Below are positions 1-10,245 of a stretch of DNA of 64,000 bases, in pieces. Where the stretch lies: NCBI GenBank assembly GCA_030998225.1, contig JAPYXD010000714.1, forward strand, positions 2,914,001 to 2,978,000. Reading direction: 5' to 3'. The stretch comes from Diplolepis rosae. Its lineage: Eukaryota > Arthropoda > Insecta > Hymenoptera > Diplolepididae. How positions within the stretch are numbered: position 1 is the stretch's first letter; every line of letters begins with the position of its first letter. The position numbers and the translations under genes were made by a program. Below the pieces are notes generated by a model, which saw nothing but the letters and a program-made list of their open reading frames with translations, searched no databases and was not told where the DNA came from.

Positions 1-180
1 TGAACGAAATTCTGAAATAAACAAAATCGACAAATAGAAACCAGGGAAAATCTCGAAAATTATAATAATTCAGAATTCGAAGAAAACCGTCCACCCCCAG
101 AACCCCCTCCACTCAACTCAAAATCTACCAGGCAAATTTTAATGAATAAAAATATCGTTGACTGACGCGATCAATTAACA

Positions 181-992
181 ATGCGAAAAAATAATTATGT
201 ATATTTTGTTACAACAAATGGAAATCCTCGTGATAACGGATCAAAAAGTCTAGAAAAACGTGGAACCTTACCACAATTCAAAAACTTACTAGCTGGTACA
301 ATAGCAGACGCGTTCGTGAAAAAATTTATTTGCATATTTGGATCGCCAAAAGGAGTACTAACGGATCAAGGCAGAGATTTTTTAAGCAATTTATTAAAAA
401 GATTAGCAAAACGCTTTAGAATCAAACAATTCCGTACCACAGCTTTTCACCCTCAATCCAATGGATCACTTGAACGATCACATCATGTCCTAGGTGAATA
501 TCTCAAACAATTTGTAGCAAAAAATTCAGAATCGGACGATTGGCTAGAATTAGCAATGTTTTCATATAACACAAGTGTACACGAAGCCACAAAATGTACG
601 CCTTACGAATTAGTTTTTGGAAAATTAGCCCGTGAACCTTCTAGTGAACCTCTATCACAAAATGAAAAATTGCAAACCTATGATGATTATTTGATCAATT
701 TTGTCACACAACTGCATGAAATGCGAACACAAGCAAGAGAAAACCTCATACAGGCAAAAGAAAAATCAAAAATGTACCACGCTAAAAAAATAAATCCCTT
801 GGAAATAAAGATTGGGGATAATGTATTTGTATTAAAAGGAGGAAAAATTAAAAGTTGGATAATTAATACACAGTACCTCACGAAGTTTTAGATGTACTAG
901 GAAAAGGAAATGTAAAAATCAACATAAAAGGAAAACCGACAGTAGTTCACGTCAGTCGAATAAAAAGATCGCACATAAATATACAAAATTGA
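181..992 (+). pseudogene. Ty3/gypsy (errantivirus-like) integrase, C-terminal part
   Basis: Retroelement integrase inserts cDNA into host chromatin. The reading starts in a tether-like segment (YVYFVTTNGNPRDNG) and jumps directly into the second half of the catalytic core. The core shows the second Asp in VLTDQGRDF and the Glu in NGSLERSHH, followed by the conserved TPYELVFGK segment and a basic C-terminal region. The HHCC zinc finger and the first catalytic Asp are missing, so an internal deletion removed them. The long frame stops at 891, but the same protein continues in another frame (from PHEVLD to a stop at 990-992), so one frameshift lies near 875-885. Bases 1-180 read as degraded Pol tether. 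Sure of the family, and sure that it is inactive. Confidence 0.85.
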
Positions 993-1037
993 TTAACTGA
1001 ATTTGAGTTCAAACTTAAAATAATATAAACTTTGAAT

Positions 1038-1375
1038 AAAACAAAAGCGTTTAGAATAACTAAACCAAGAAATGTTTTAAACAAAAAGATACTTTGAAAT
1101 TTTATTCTAATCATATTTTTTCTATTTCAGAGATTCGAGAAGCTCACTGTACCTTCAAATTGCAATGAAAAAATTTCAATATATTTCATGGTCTTTTTTT
1201 TTCAAGAGCAAATTAAACTTCTTAAACTAGCAAGTATTTGCCAAATTGATCAAAGTTTTTCAAGTTTCTCTTCTGTTCAGCACAAACTAAAAATCTAATA
1301 TCATCACACAAAAATTATACCTCTTTAAAATTCTTATGAATACTTTCTTTATATTTGATTCAATCATTTTTGTTT
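1038..1375 (+). repeat. Noncoding block shared with 28690-28965 (inverted)
   Basis: This stretch begins about 45 bases after the integrase stop. It matches the reverse complement of about 28690-28965, for example around GAGATTCGAGAAGCTCAC. In the second copy the block follows an envelope gene instead of an integrase. It is probably 3' UTR and/or the start of a 3' LTR of the same errantivirus-like family. A pyrimidine-rich run ending in CAG before GAGATTCG resembles a 3' splice site, but I have no proof that it is used. The LTR ends are not resolved. Confidence 0.55.
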
Positions 1376-1831
1376 TTGTTCATCGAATATTTAAAAAACA
1401 AACTAATAACCTTTTTAGTAAGACAAATACTAGTTTTTATTCGAATCAACATTTGATTTTATCACTTAAAGAAAAATATAGAAATATTTGCATTTTTCTT
1501 CTTTTTTGGATGAAAAAAAGCCTTTTTCTGACAAGAATAAATAAGCACTTCATAATTGGTGCCATCATAAATATAACTTCAGTTTTGATTTTCTTCTATC
1601 AAGGGAACTTTTCTTGATTCCCATCCTATTGGAAGAACAGTTTCTACAAATATTGAGTCTGTAAATGTAAACTGTGCGATGGCGTTACAAAATTGTTAAT
1701 GTAAAAATTGCTTTTCCAATAGAAATTAATGTGCAACAATAACAAATCGAATATTTACTATTCTTCATATGTTTCATGCACAAATAACTCTATTAATTTT
1801 ACAAGAAAGATTAGAAAAACAATTACAAATA
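1376..1831. other. AT-rich stretch, nothing recognised
   Basis: An open frame of 93 codons (1336-1617, +) exists here, but its composition is just AT-rich and hydrophobic and matches no family I know. Confidence 0.4.
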
Positions 1832-2316
1832 AAGGGTTTCCCAATAAGGGTGATATGTTTTGAAATTGAAAAAAAACACTGAATATTCATTCGGAATTGA
1901 TCGAAATCTTTTTTATTATATTGGATATTCTATGCCATTTATGATTTAAACAATATATCGGCCAAATGTCCCCCGAGACTTGAGCCAAAAATGCGCCTCA
2001 TCAGAAAAGATGATTTTTTGATGAAAATTGGGATCATTTTCAATTGATTCCAGAGCCCAATCCGCGAACTCCCGACGCAAACGATGGTCATTAGGCTTCA
2101 GTTCTTGGGCCAGAATCATCTTATAGGGATGCAGGCCAAGATCCAATCGCAAAATACGCCAGGTAGTCATCCTGGACAGGCCCAATTCCTGAGATCGGCG
2201 TGGCACGGACAATTCACGGTTTTCCTCGATACTGGCCTGTACGGCGGCTATATTCTGTGTTCAAATGAGCCCGATAGGGACATTAAAAATCATATCACCC
2301 CTATTGGGAAACCCTT
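1832..2316 (-). mobile_element. Tc1/mariner-superfamily deletion derivative (485 bp)
   Basis: The terminal inverted repeats are about 26 bp. The left end begins AAGGGTTTCCCAATAAGGG, and the right end is its reverse complement with one change. Both ends are flanked by TA (1830-1831 and 2317-2318), the expected Tc1/mariner target duplication. The interior keeps only a piece of transposase on the minus strand, so this is a non-autonomous, internally deleted copy. Confidence 0.85.
1946..2212 (-). pseudogene. Tc1/mariner (Tc3-like) transposase fragment
   Basis: The protein reads through the second helix-turn-helix of an arthropod Tc1/mariner transposase (SQELGLSRMTTWRILR). It continues into the start of the catalytic domain, with the first acidic residue in KIIFSDEAHFWL. 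It then jumps to a C-terminal tail (GTFGRYIV), so the part with the second and third catalytic residues is deleted. It lies wholly inside the TA-flanked element 1832-2316 and cannot encode an active enzyme. Confidence 0.85.
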
Positions 2317-2889
2317 TACAAGAATTGTAGGAAAATCTATTACCCTGTTATTATGTAAAATTGTTTTTCTTATGATTATTTTATTCATTTAATAATACAC
2401 CAATGAAATTGAAGTTTATGAAATTAATTTTTAGAAACATGTAAAAGTAATAATAAGCAATAGCAATGCCATGTTTTGAAGAAATCAATTTTAGATTTAA
2501 CCAAGTTTTTTCTCTTCAAGGTACCAAGTTACAACGTCTATTAATTCATATATGTAATCAACGATCTTAATATTATTTTTAATCTCTATTAATATTATAT
2601 ATGTCAATTTCTTTTATGTATAATCAATAATTTATAAGGCTTTTTAGATTTTATTTTTACTAATGTATACATTTAACGATCGTAATTCTTGGAAATTACT
2701 CCTTAATATTTTATATCTAATCGATAAAATTTTACAATTTTTAATCTTCTTTTCATCAACAATCATCATGTTGTAAGTTTAAATAGTTATTATCAATCAA
2801 AAAAAATTTGCCAAATTACCTAATTACCACTATAACGTAAGGAATCAATGATTGTAATATTTCCAGAATTGTATGCTTTGTTATTACTA
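2317..2889. other. AT-rich DNA, nothing recognised
   Basis: No coding signal, RNA gene or clear repeat is visible between the Tc1/mariner derivative and the family-2 LTR. Confidence 0.4.
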
Positions 2890-3632
2890 TGCATTTATGT
2901 AAACCTCGTTCCGCGACTCTACCGCCACAAGTAACAAGCAGATTAAGAAACCAATAAAGGGATCAAGACAGCATTACAGCGAGTGTGATTTTATCGACGC
3001 AAGTTATAGACAAACCTACAGATCAATAGGATGATTAATATGAAATTACCATGTGTCGTTATAATACCCACACATGATAAGAAATCAACTGACCCAGAGA
3101 GAAAGTGAATGAAGCCCTACAATACCAACACACTACCGTCATAACATGCGACTTGTAATAGCATGTGACTTGTAATAACATGCGACTGGTCATAGCATGT
3201 TACTCGTCATACCTGACCTTTTAAAGTTCTATAAAAAGCGAAAGTTCCAAGAGAAGTCAGTCCAGTACCATCATCTCTACAACGCGATCGAAGAATCAAC
3301 TAGATCAACTGTCTAGATTACGAATTTACTATACAACAGCAACTATTTGAAGATTACAAGTTACACTCAACTGACCACATTCGCTTACTGGACTCAATTG
3401 ATCATCAATCAATTCAAACTCAGGATAACTAAAAGGGTATTTCTGATTTTGATTCTATTTTACATTTCCATGGTGCTTACCTGATAAAATTTCAATTGTC
3501 AATAAATATATTTTATATACCTAACCCTTCTCAATCACTGACTATTCTTCATCCCTTAGAGAGGATCCTTCTGATCCTGACATAAAACGAGGAGATCTTT
3601 TAAAAGAGAAATGTTACGTTTCTGACGTAACA
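2890..3632 (+). mobile_element. LTR, family 2, copy 1 (5' edge approximate)
   Basis: About 400 bases up to 3632 match 27249-27740 (inverted), and the last 135 match 50230-50364. All three copies end in an unusual 21 bp near-palindrome (TGTTACGT, five bases, ACGTAACA; 3612-3632 here). Promoter parts are visible: four 17 bp repeats (3143-3210), a TATA box (CTATAAAAAGCG, about 3227-3238), and an arthropod initiator TCAGTCCAG about 27 bases later. An AATAAA polyadenylation signal lies near 3500. No primer-binding site follows the end, so it may be a solo LTR. The 5' end and target duplication were not found. Confidence 0.65.
3143..3210 (+). promoter_or_regulatory. Four 17 bp tandem repeats upstream of a TATA box
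   Basis: Four head-to-tail 17-mers (AACATGCGACTTGTAAT, AGCATGTGACTTGTAAT, AACATGCGACTGGTCAT, AGCATGTTACTCGTCAT) sit directly upstream of the TATA box in the family-2 LTR. The spacing looks like U3 enhancer repeats. The bound factor is unknown. Confidence 0.5.
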
Positions 3633-3926
3633 GTATATTTTTGAATATTTTATATCTATATTTCTTTTTCTTTTTATACAATTGGATCCCCCCAGAATTC
3701 GGTGGATGACTGACGGTCAGAGATTGAAGAGAGCGTTGCCAAAGTTGGAGAATAACGTTCTTCAACCTCATTCAGCATGGTCATCCAATCGTTGTATGAA
3801 AATAGAGGATTGAATAAGGCCGTATTATAAAAATCTCAAGAGTCCTTTTGTGTCCGGTGGCATGAGGTAGAAATTACAGGAAGGACGAATCGTGCGGGTA
3901 AGTGTGAATGAGAGTGTTAAATTTTA

Positions 3927-4197
3927 GTAAGACCTAAAATTATCTGAAGATTGGTCCATATCTATAACTGAAAGAGAACGCGTCTACGAATGCAGGGGCA
4001 TAAATACAAAGGTGCCCCTGGATTGGATGTATGCTAACCCGAGTAGGTTAAAGAAAAACAAGGCCCTGTTGAAGGTCCTTTTAAATAATCAAAGGTTGGG
4101 GACTCCATTCATAATAAACGAGCAAAAATATCGTCTGGTCAACAACGAGATTGTAGAGGTACTAGTTGAAAATTTAGTAACTTTTACTTTTAGATAG
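3927..4197 (+). CDS. Possible terminal exon, unknown product (about 90 codons)
   Basis: A frame without stops runs from an acceptor-like AATTTTAG (ending about 3926) to a stop at 4195-4197. It is richer in GC than its flanks. The protein is charged and mixed (VYECRGINTKVPLDWMYANP, then a Lys/Leu-rich helix), ends TFTFR, and looks like coding sequence. It has no early ATG (the first internal Met is in DWMYANP), so it would need an upstream exon. I do not recognise the family. It lies downstream of the family-2 LTR and could belong to that element or be a chance frame. Confidence 0.3.
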
Positions 4198-4689
4198 CAA
4201 AATTTAGTAGTATTGATAAGAAATTTATACTCTTTTTCAGTATTGGAACAACTGCAAGGAATGATGTTTTTTTTAGAAATTTTTTTTGTATATTTATAAT
4301 TTTTTTGTGATATTTATATGTATATTTATTGTTACTTGTGTATATTATAGTAGTAGTGTTGTATGTTTTGTAAATAGTAGTATATATAATAGTGATAATG
4401 TTTCCATGGTAGTCATAGTGTGTATATTTGCTTATTTATATAAATTTATGTATAAGGATTTATATCTATTTTGTTTTAATATAGATTATATTTTATCTTA
4501 ATCTCTGTCCAATTTATTTCAATGTAAATTTTTATATTCTTCATAGTCAAAGTTAAATGTTAAATTAGTGAGTAAAGGTTTCTTCAATGAGCTTAAAGTT
4601 GTTTTTTGTACAATTTCTATACGTGTTATCGTTTTGTTTATTTTTTTTGACATTTTTTGAATTTACAATAGTATTTATCCTAAAATTGT
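4198..4689. other. Very AT-rich stretch, nothing recognised
   Basis: T-rich low-complexity DNA. The short frames have no credible composition. Confidence 0.4.
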
Positions 4690-5988
4690 AATCATGAGTA
4701 AAGTGATAATAATTAGTGCTGATGTTAATTTATGTGCTCTAGAAATGAAAATAGATGGAATAATTTTTTGAATGTTTGCATATTTTTAAGGATAAAGACA
4801 TGGTTTTCGAAGATTGATAATGACATGTTTTCTTTTTGCTGAATTAATATTTGAATTTTTTGAAGTTTTTGAAGAATTTGAATTAATATGAAGTTGATGA
4901 ATCTAGATTGCATTCTGGCTTTGTTTGCAAAATTCATATTCCTTGGAGTGTGATTAAGGTCTCAGAGTTTTCTAGACATGATAAGAAAATTTTCCGGGGG
5001 AAAATTGTCGAGCATAGCCATCCGTGATAAAATTGCAATGGTGCTAGAAAGGGATATTCGCTAAAACTGATGAATATTTCACATTTGCATGTTTGAGAAT
5101 TTAGAAACATTGATGTTTCACAAATAGGATTGTTATCGATGTTAGATACAGATCTTGGTGGGTGACAAAATGTTTGGAATCCATTTTGATAACATGCATT
5201 GAGGAAATTTTCATTTGTTTTAAAGTACGATTGGTTATTTGATAAAATAGCGTGATAAGAAATTTGAGGTATTATGTAAGCAGAGGAAATTACGTCAGTA
5301 TTAAAATCGAAATATATTGGAATTGGATGTGGTTTAAATAATTGAAATTCTTAAGTAGGTGGGATTGCTATAGTTTAAAGGTGTGGGTCTTTTTTGTTAG
5401 ATTTGAAGTCTAAAAAGGTATCAGGAAGTAACATAGGGTGCCATAAATTAGTTGTGGCATGGGTAAGGACTTCTGTCAGGTGGTCAAAGAGTAAAAGAAA
5501 AGATTGAGAAATTTCATGCAGGTCTTTGAGTCAATTAGTTGCTAATATTCGATATAGGTGAATATTTTGATCTTTTTGAGAACTATGACAATCTTTGTAG
5601 GTCATAATGTTGCTTCGTTTTAAAGAAAGATTTGTAATTTTTGGAGGAAATGGAAAGGAAGTAGGAATACATTTTCTTTTGGCCAGTACAGGGAGGTTTC
5701 CTTTCTTATTCTCAATTCTAAAAGTACTTTTCGTATCTGTCGTAAGAATGGATTTTTAGTTTTATAACTATTAGTGATATTACGAATTTGTCTAGATATA
5801 AATGATATTTCATCAAGAAAGTAATTGATTCGTTGTTCTATGAATTCAAGTCGTGCTTGATGATCGTATAAATAACAATTATTGGCAATACTTGAAAGTG
5901 TGCAATATTCATATGATTTATGTGAGGAATCTATCATTTTGTATTTAAGTACGTCTGGTTGAAAGATATCGATATAGGATGTAAATAG
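4690..5988 (-). pseudogene. Envelope-like (F-type, insect retroelement) gene remnant
   Basis: Read on the minus strand, this is a decayed surface glycoprotein of the class shared by insect errantiviruses and baculovirus F proteins. The upstream part (about 5980-5620) has a long open stretch with coiled-coil-like heptads (LEFIEQRINYFLDEISFI). After frameshifts a segment resembling the conserved F-protein region before the last ectodomain part follows (LLLFDHLTEVL, NLWHPMLLP). Next comes a cysteine-rich stretch with spacing typical of env ectodomains (CYQNGFQTFCHPP, ICETSMFL, CKCEI). Several stops and frame changes break it, and its 5' end was cut by the foldback element at 5989. Assignment rests on pattern only. 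Confidence 0.6.
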
Positions 5989-7648
5989 GGGTGTACGCCA
6001 AAGTCCAGCCTGGACAATGTCCTGACTAGTGTAGTGTAATCGAGTCTTCCATGAAAAAATTGAACACGATAAAAATACATAAATGATAGGCATATGCATA
6101 GTGGTCAGGACGATTCCAAGAGAAACATCCAAACCGACCGATAGATGGCGCTAAATCTAAAATTAATTTAATTATAATAAAAAAGGAAAAGAAGAGTATT
6201 TCTTGTTTCTTTTTTGATAACATTCAAAACTAAGAAATATAAAGTTGTGTGCAATAATTATTTATTGCGAAATATGGTTTTAATGATATTTTGCAATGTC
6301 AAATTGATTTATTTACAGAAAAGATTTAATGATTTTGAAACAATGTTAATCAAATTGACAAATTTAATGTTTTTTAGGTTATTTTTTATTAATTTCAACC
6401 AATTCAGTTTGTATTGGATAAATTTAATATGAATTGAACATAATTCATTTTTTTATGAAGAATTAAATGTTTTTTAGGTTATGTCTTATAAATATCAACG
6501 AATTCAGTCTGTATTGGATAAATTTAATATGAATTGAACATAATTCATTTCTTTATGACAAATTTAATGTTTTTTAGGTTATTTTTTATTAATTTCAACC
6601 AATTCAGTCTGTATTGTATAAATTTAATAGGGATTGAACATAATTCATTTTTTTATGAAGAATTTAATGTTTTTTAGGTTATTTTTCATTAATTTCAAGT
6701 TATTCAGTCTGTATTGGATAAATTTAATGTGAATTAAACATAATTCATTTCTTTATGACAAATTTAATGTTTTTTAGGTTATTTTTTATTAATTTCAACC
6801 AATTCAGTCTGTATTGTATAAATTTAATAGGGATTGAACATAATTCATTTTTTTATTAAGAATTAATTTTTGTAGGTTATGTTTTATAAATTTCAACCAA
6901 TTCAGTCTGTATTGGATAAATTTAATAGGGATTGAACATAATTCATTTTTTTATGAAGAATTAAATTTTTTTTACGTTATGCTTTATAAATTCCAACGAA
7001 TTAAGTCTGTATTGGATAAACTTAATAGGGATTGAACATAATTCATTTTTTTATGAAGAATTTAATGTTTTTTAGGTTATTTTTCATTAATTTCATGTTA
7101 TTCAGTCTGTATGGGATAAATTTAATGTGAATTAAACATAATCCATTTGTATTAAATTTATCCAATACAAACTGAATTGGTTGAAATTAATAAAAAATAA
7201 CCTAAAAAACATTAAATTTGTCACAAAGAAATGAATTATGTTCAATTCATATTAAATTTATCCAATACGGACTTAATTGGTTGAAATTAATAAAAAATAA
7301 CCTAAAAAACATTAAATTTGTCAATTTGATTAACATTGTTTCAAAATAGTTAAATCTTTTCTTTAAATAAATCAATTTGACAATGCAAAATATCATTAAA
7401 ACCATATTTCGCAATAAATAATTATTGCACACAACTTTATATTTCTTAGTTTTGAATGTTATCAAAAAAGAAACAAAAAATAATCTTCTTTACCTTTTTT
7501 ATTATAATTAAATTAATTTTAGATTTAGCGCCATCTATCGGTCGGTTTGGATGTTTCTCTTGGAATCGTCCTGACCACTATGCATATGCCTATCATTTTG
7601 CACTACACTAGTCAGGACATTGTCCAGGCTGGACTTTGACGTACACCC
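5989..7648. mobile_element. Foldback element, about 1.66 kb, inserted in the env-like gene
   Basis: The two ends are long inverted repeats beginning GGGTGTACGCCAAAGTCCAG, and about 450 bases of arm pair with each other. The flanks are GTAAATAG (5981-5988) and ATAAATAG (7649-7656), matching at 7 of 8 positions, which suggests an 8 bp hAT-type target duplication. The left arm carries an extra 44 bases near its tip (about 6037-6080) that the right lacks. The centre holds a tandem array. No transposase is encoded. A start-like ATG at 6132 belongs to the arm, not to the env gene. Confidence 0.75.
6359..7150 (+). repeat. About eight tandem copies of a 100 bp unit
   Basis: A unit of 95-107 bases recurs about eight times with few changes. 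It contains TTTTTTAGGTTATTTTT, then CAGTCTGTATTGGATAAA, then GAACATAATTCATTT. The array forms the centre of the foldback element, and the last copy meets its own inverted copy at about 7150, where the right arm starts. Confidence 0.85.
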
Positions 7649-7662
7649 ATAAATAGTACTTT

Positions 7663-7774
7663 GTACAACAAGGGGGTAAATTTGATCATTTAAGGCGAGT
7701 GCGATGTTTACATTTCGAGGCGAAGGCGAGCGCGCACGAGGCCTTAAATGATCAAATTTACCCCCGTGTTGTAC
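7663..7774. mobile_element. Short hairpin MITE
   Basis: A near-perfect inverted repeat: GTACAACAAGGGGGTAAATT on the left and its reverse complement on the right with one change. The loop is GC-rich. It abuts the foldback element on one side and another hairpin MITE on the other. The target duplication is unclear. Confidence 0.65.
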
Positions 7775-7785
7775 ACGGTACTTTA

Positions 7786-7979
7786 TACAACAAAAGCATG
7801 TTTTTCTCGCTTTTTGTAAAGCTTGTCATTTAAGCCCTACGGGCGTAAATAGCGAGTGGGGGGTGCTTAAATGACTACTTTTAAGCACTGCATCTCTATT
7901 TACGCCCTAGGGCTTAAATGACAAACTTTATGCCCTCAAAACACGCGTCAAAAAGCGATAAAAACATGCTTGTGTTGTA
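7786..7979. mobile_element. Hairpin MITE with TTA duplication (PIF/Harbinger-like)
   Basis: The ends are inverted repeats beginning TACAACAAAAGCATGTTTTT, with about 30 bases paired at the tips and more inside around TCATTTAAGCCCTA. Both sides are flanked by TTA (7783-7785, 7980-7982), the target type of PIF/Harbinger elements. It has no coding content. Confidence 0.7.
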
Positions 7980-8111
7980 TTAATGATATTTTTCAGAAAA
8001 AGACGAACTTTTGATATTGGTTTAAAATAAATCCCTGAAGAGTGAGAAAATCGTGAGTCCATGAAGTATTTTTCTGCTTTGGAGAAAAGGAGTGGAATTA
8101 AAATTAAATAC

Positions 8112-8900
8112 ACTCTGGATGCTAGTTGATTAAGGAAATTCATTAGGTTTCTCGGAAGGATGAAATAGAAAAGTAGGATTAACATTGGATAAAATAGGAT
8201 GTTTACATGTGATTGGATTTAGGTCTAGGAGTTTTTTGGAGAAAAGGGGAAAATATTCTAATAAATGTTGTGGAGTTTCTTGGCGGGAGTGGATGATGAA
8301 ATTGGGTTGATTTGTCAACTTTTGAAATATTTCGTCTACGGCACTCTTTTGTAGCATGCATTTGTGTGTTGCAGATTCTACAGGAATTTTCCCAAGGTAT
8401 TAATTTTGGTCTTGGATCGGTTTGTAAACTTTGATTTTTTGTTTTCTGCTACTTTTTTTTCATCATTATTATAAAAATCATCGTCGCCGTGGTCGTATGA
8501 TCTCATCAGTAGTAACAATAATTTTAATGCTGCTCTATTTTCTGTTAATTCGCTAGTTGGGCCGGCTTGTATAACAAAATGTTCATTTATATCAATTTGT
8601 GCAAGAAAAAATGACTTTGTTTTGGACTTCGGATCTGGATATATTGTATATTGTGGTAACGGCAACCCATATTTTATCTTGAAATTACTTAAAATTTCTA
8701 CATGATTTGAAAATTTCATGGAGTCTGTTCTGTATTTCTTTTTTTGGCAACATGGTACGTAGGTAGGCTCGTCGTAGTAATGCTCCATTGTAGTTGATTT
8801 CCTGAATCGGTATGGAATGTTTATATTAGAATTTATTGTATTGGTTGGGAGGTCTATATCCGCATTTAAAACATTTTTTAAAGCTTTTCGTAGAGAAAGA
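8112..8900 (-). pseudogene. Second dsRBD-like domain and C-terminal region
   Basis: This continues, after a frameshift near 8900, the protein that begins upstream at 9640. The middle (about 8710-8510) reads YGLPLPQYTIYP, then a short beta-like stretch (FFLAQIDINEHFVIQAG), then ENRAALKLLLLL. That is the order of a double-stranded RNA-binding domain (P-x-Y strand, G-x-G-like turn, Ala/Leu-rich last helix), although the usual basic KK.AK motif is weak. An acidic HGDDDFYNNDE stretch follows, then a basic segment and, after another frame change at about 8378, a hydrophobic Pro/Phe-rich tail. A role in binding dsRNA is inference. Confidence 0.45.
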
Positions 8901-8906
8901 TTATGT

Positions 8907-9640
8907 AGTAAGATTTTTTTTCCTTTTATACGAATTTGTATTTTTAGCACGATTGTCATTTGAAGTAACAGGTTTCGTTATTTGGCTACGCGTTGAAGGT
9001 GTTGGATCGCTTATGGATGATTTTTGAATTGTTACATGCAAATGTTCTAGTGAGTTTATCAAACTTAGTTTACATTTCTCGTCTTTATGCGAGAGAGTTT
9101 CGTTTAATTTCTTGCAATTTTCACTAATAAAATTTGGTTGGTCATTTTGATTGGTTTTTTCCGATTCATTGATTAAGGTTTAATATAAATTCCGTGCTAC
9201 TTTTTGTTTTACGTTATCTTTATCTTTGACACTACTAATAATTATGCGATTTGTATATTGCAAATTTATCTGAAATAAATACTCGTTATTAATGGTTTGT
9301 GCAATAAGTATATCATAATTTAGGGGTGGATCTCCTCTCTGTTGAATAAGTTTGTTCAATAAATTATTAACAGGAACATGCGACATTCTGAAGATGTTAG
9401 ATTTGGATGGTGTCATGTGTTCTACTAAGTCTTCCTTTAGTTCAGAGTGAGTATAAAGAGTTGTGTTAGTATTATTGTGATATTTACCTGAAGCGGTATT
9501 TGCGTTATACGATGAACTTTTGAATGCCTCTTTTGAGCTTTGTGGTGCTGAAGCTCTTAACTGAAGTTGATGGTTCTCAGTAGAAAGTCCACTGGGTCGG
9601 TTGATACCGAAGTGTAATAAGAGGTTAGTGACCGAATTCC
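8907..9640 (-). pseudogene. First dsRBD-like domain with Ser/Asn-rich N-terminus
   Basis: The minus-strand frame opens with a Ser/Asn/Thr-rich segment. It then reads VNNLLNKLIQQRGDPPLNYDIL, two beta-like stretches and DNVKQKVARNLY, which resembles a dsRNA-binding domain with a basic last helix. A single in-frame stop at about 9179-9181 interrupts the helix, and the same frame continues to about 8907 with a charged Asn/Lys-rich linker. Two tandem dsRBD-like units on one protein suggest an RNA-binding or RNAi-suppressing factor. No family match was tested. Confidence 0.45.
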
Positions 9641-9703
9641 AAAAGGCGCCTAGAAGATGTAGAGACTATCCAAATAATTTGTGTAGCGCATATACATGAA
9701 TAA

Positions 9704-9982
9704 CTATATTTCGTATTGCTTGAGGAAGTCTTGAACTCTTTTGGGGAAAGCATCATCGTCAAACTCCCCGCAAGGGTCAAGGACCTTCAGGTTTTCTAGT
9801 AGTTGTTCATCTCCCTCGCCCTCTGAGACATGGGTATATATCGGGAAGTCCTCTGCATCCATGCCCTCATGATCCCAGTAGAGTGAATCAGGATTGATGT
9901 TGGATATATTCAATCCCTTCTTCTCGATGGATTTCTCGAATTGGGAGAACGATTTTTGTAGATCCTTCTTGAGGGCTTCCAT
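9704..9982 (-). CDS. Small acidic protein, unknown (92 residues)
   Basis: An intact frame from ATG (MEALKKDLQKSF) to a stop at 9704. The first third is an amphipathic, lysine-rich helix (KKDLQKSFSQFEKSIEKK). The rest is strongly acidic (WDHEGMDAEDF, SEGEGDEQLLEN, CGEFDDDAF). It lies just downstream of an inverted GTTACGAGC/GCTCGTAAC pair and about 60 bases upstream of the dsRBD-like frame, on the same strand. It is the only unbroken member of this locus. I cannot assign a function; it could be a gag-like or phosphoprotein-like first gene. Confidence 0.4.
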   Translation of the reverse strand: MEALKKDLQKSFSQFEKSIEKKGLNISNINPDSLYWDHEGMDAEDFPIYTHVSEGEGDEQLLENLKVLDPCGEFDDDAFPKRVQDFLKQYEI

Positions 9983-9985
9983 GTT

Positions 9986-10123
9986 TGTTACGAGCGACCA
10001 AAAATAAAAATAAAATAACTTCTTTCTCAATCAGGACAATTAACAGGGGTCATTAAACTATTTCCATCAAAATTAGCTACTACAGGTGAACGCGACGAAT
10101 TTTTATTCTTGGTGCTCGTAACC
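9986..10123 (-). repeat. Inverted TGTTACGAGC / GCTCGTAAC pair
   Basis: TGTTACGAGC at 9986-9995 is mirrored by GCTCGTAAC at 10114-10122. The sequence at 10111 (GGTGCTCGTAACC) looks like either a primer-binding site or an LTR end. It may mark the boundary of the element carrying the acidic, dsRBD and env-like genes. The evidence is short and circumstantial. Confidence 0.3.
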
Positions 10124-10245
10124 TGAGTATGTTATAGGCTCAGCACAAAATGTAATGAAAAGGAGGTCAGTTCCCAAGACCGAAGGGGAATAATATCAAA
10201 ACTTTAAGAAATTCCTTTCTTCCTTTTTTATTATTATATATATAT

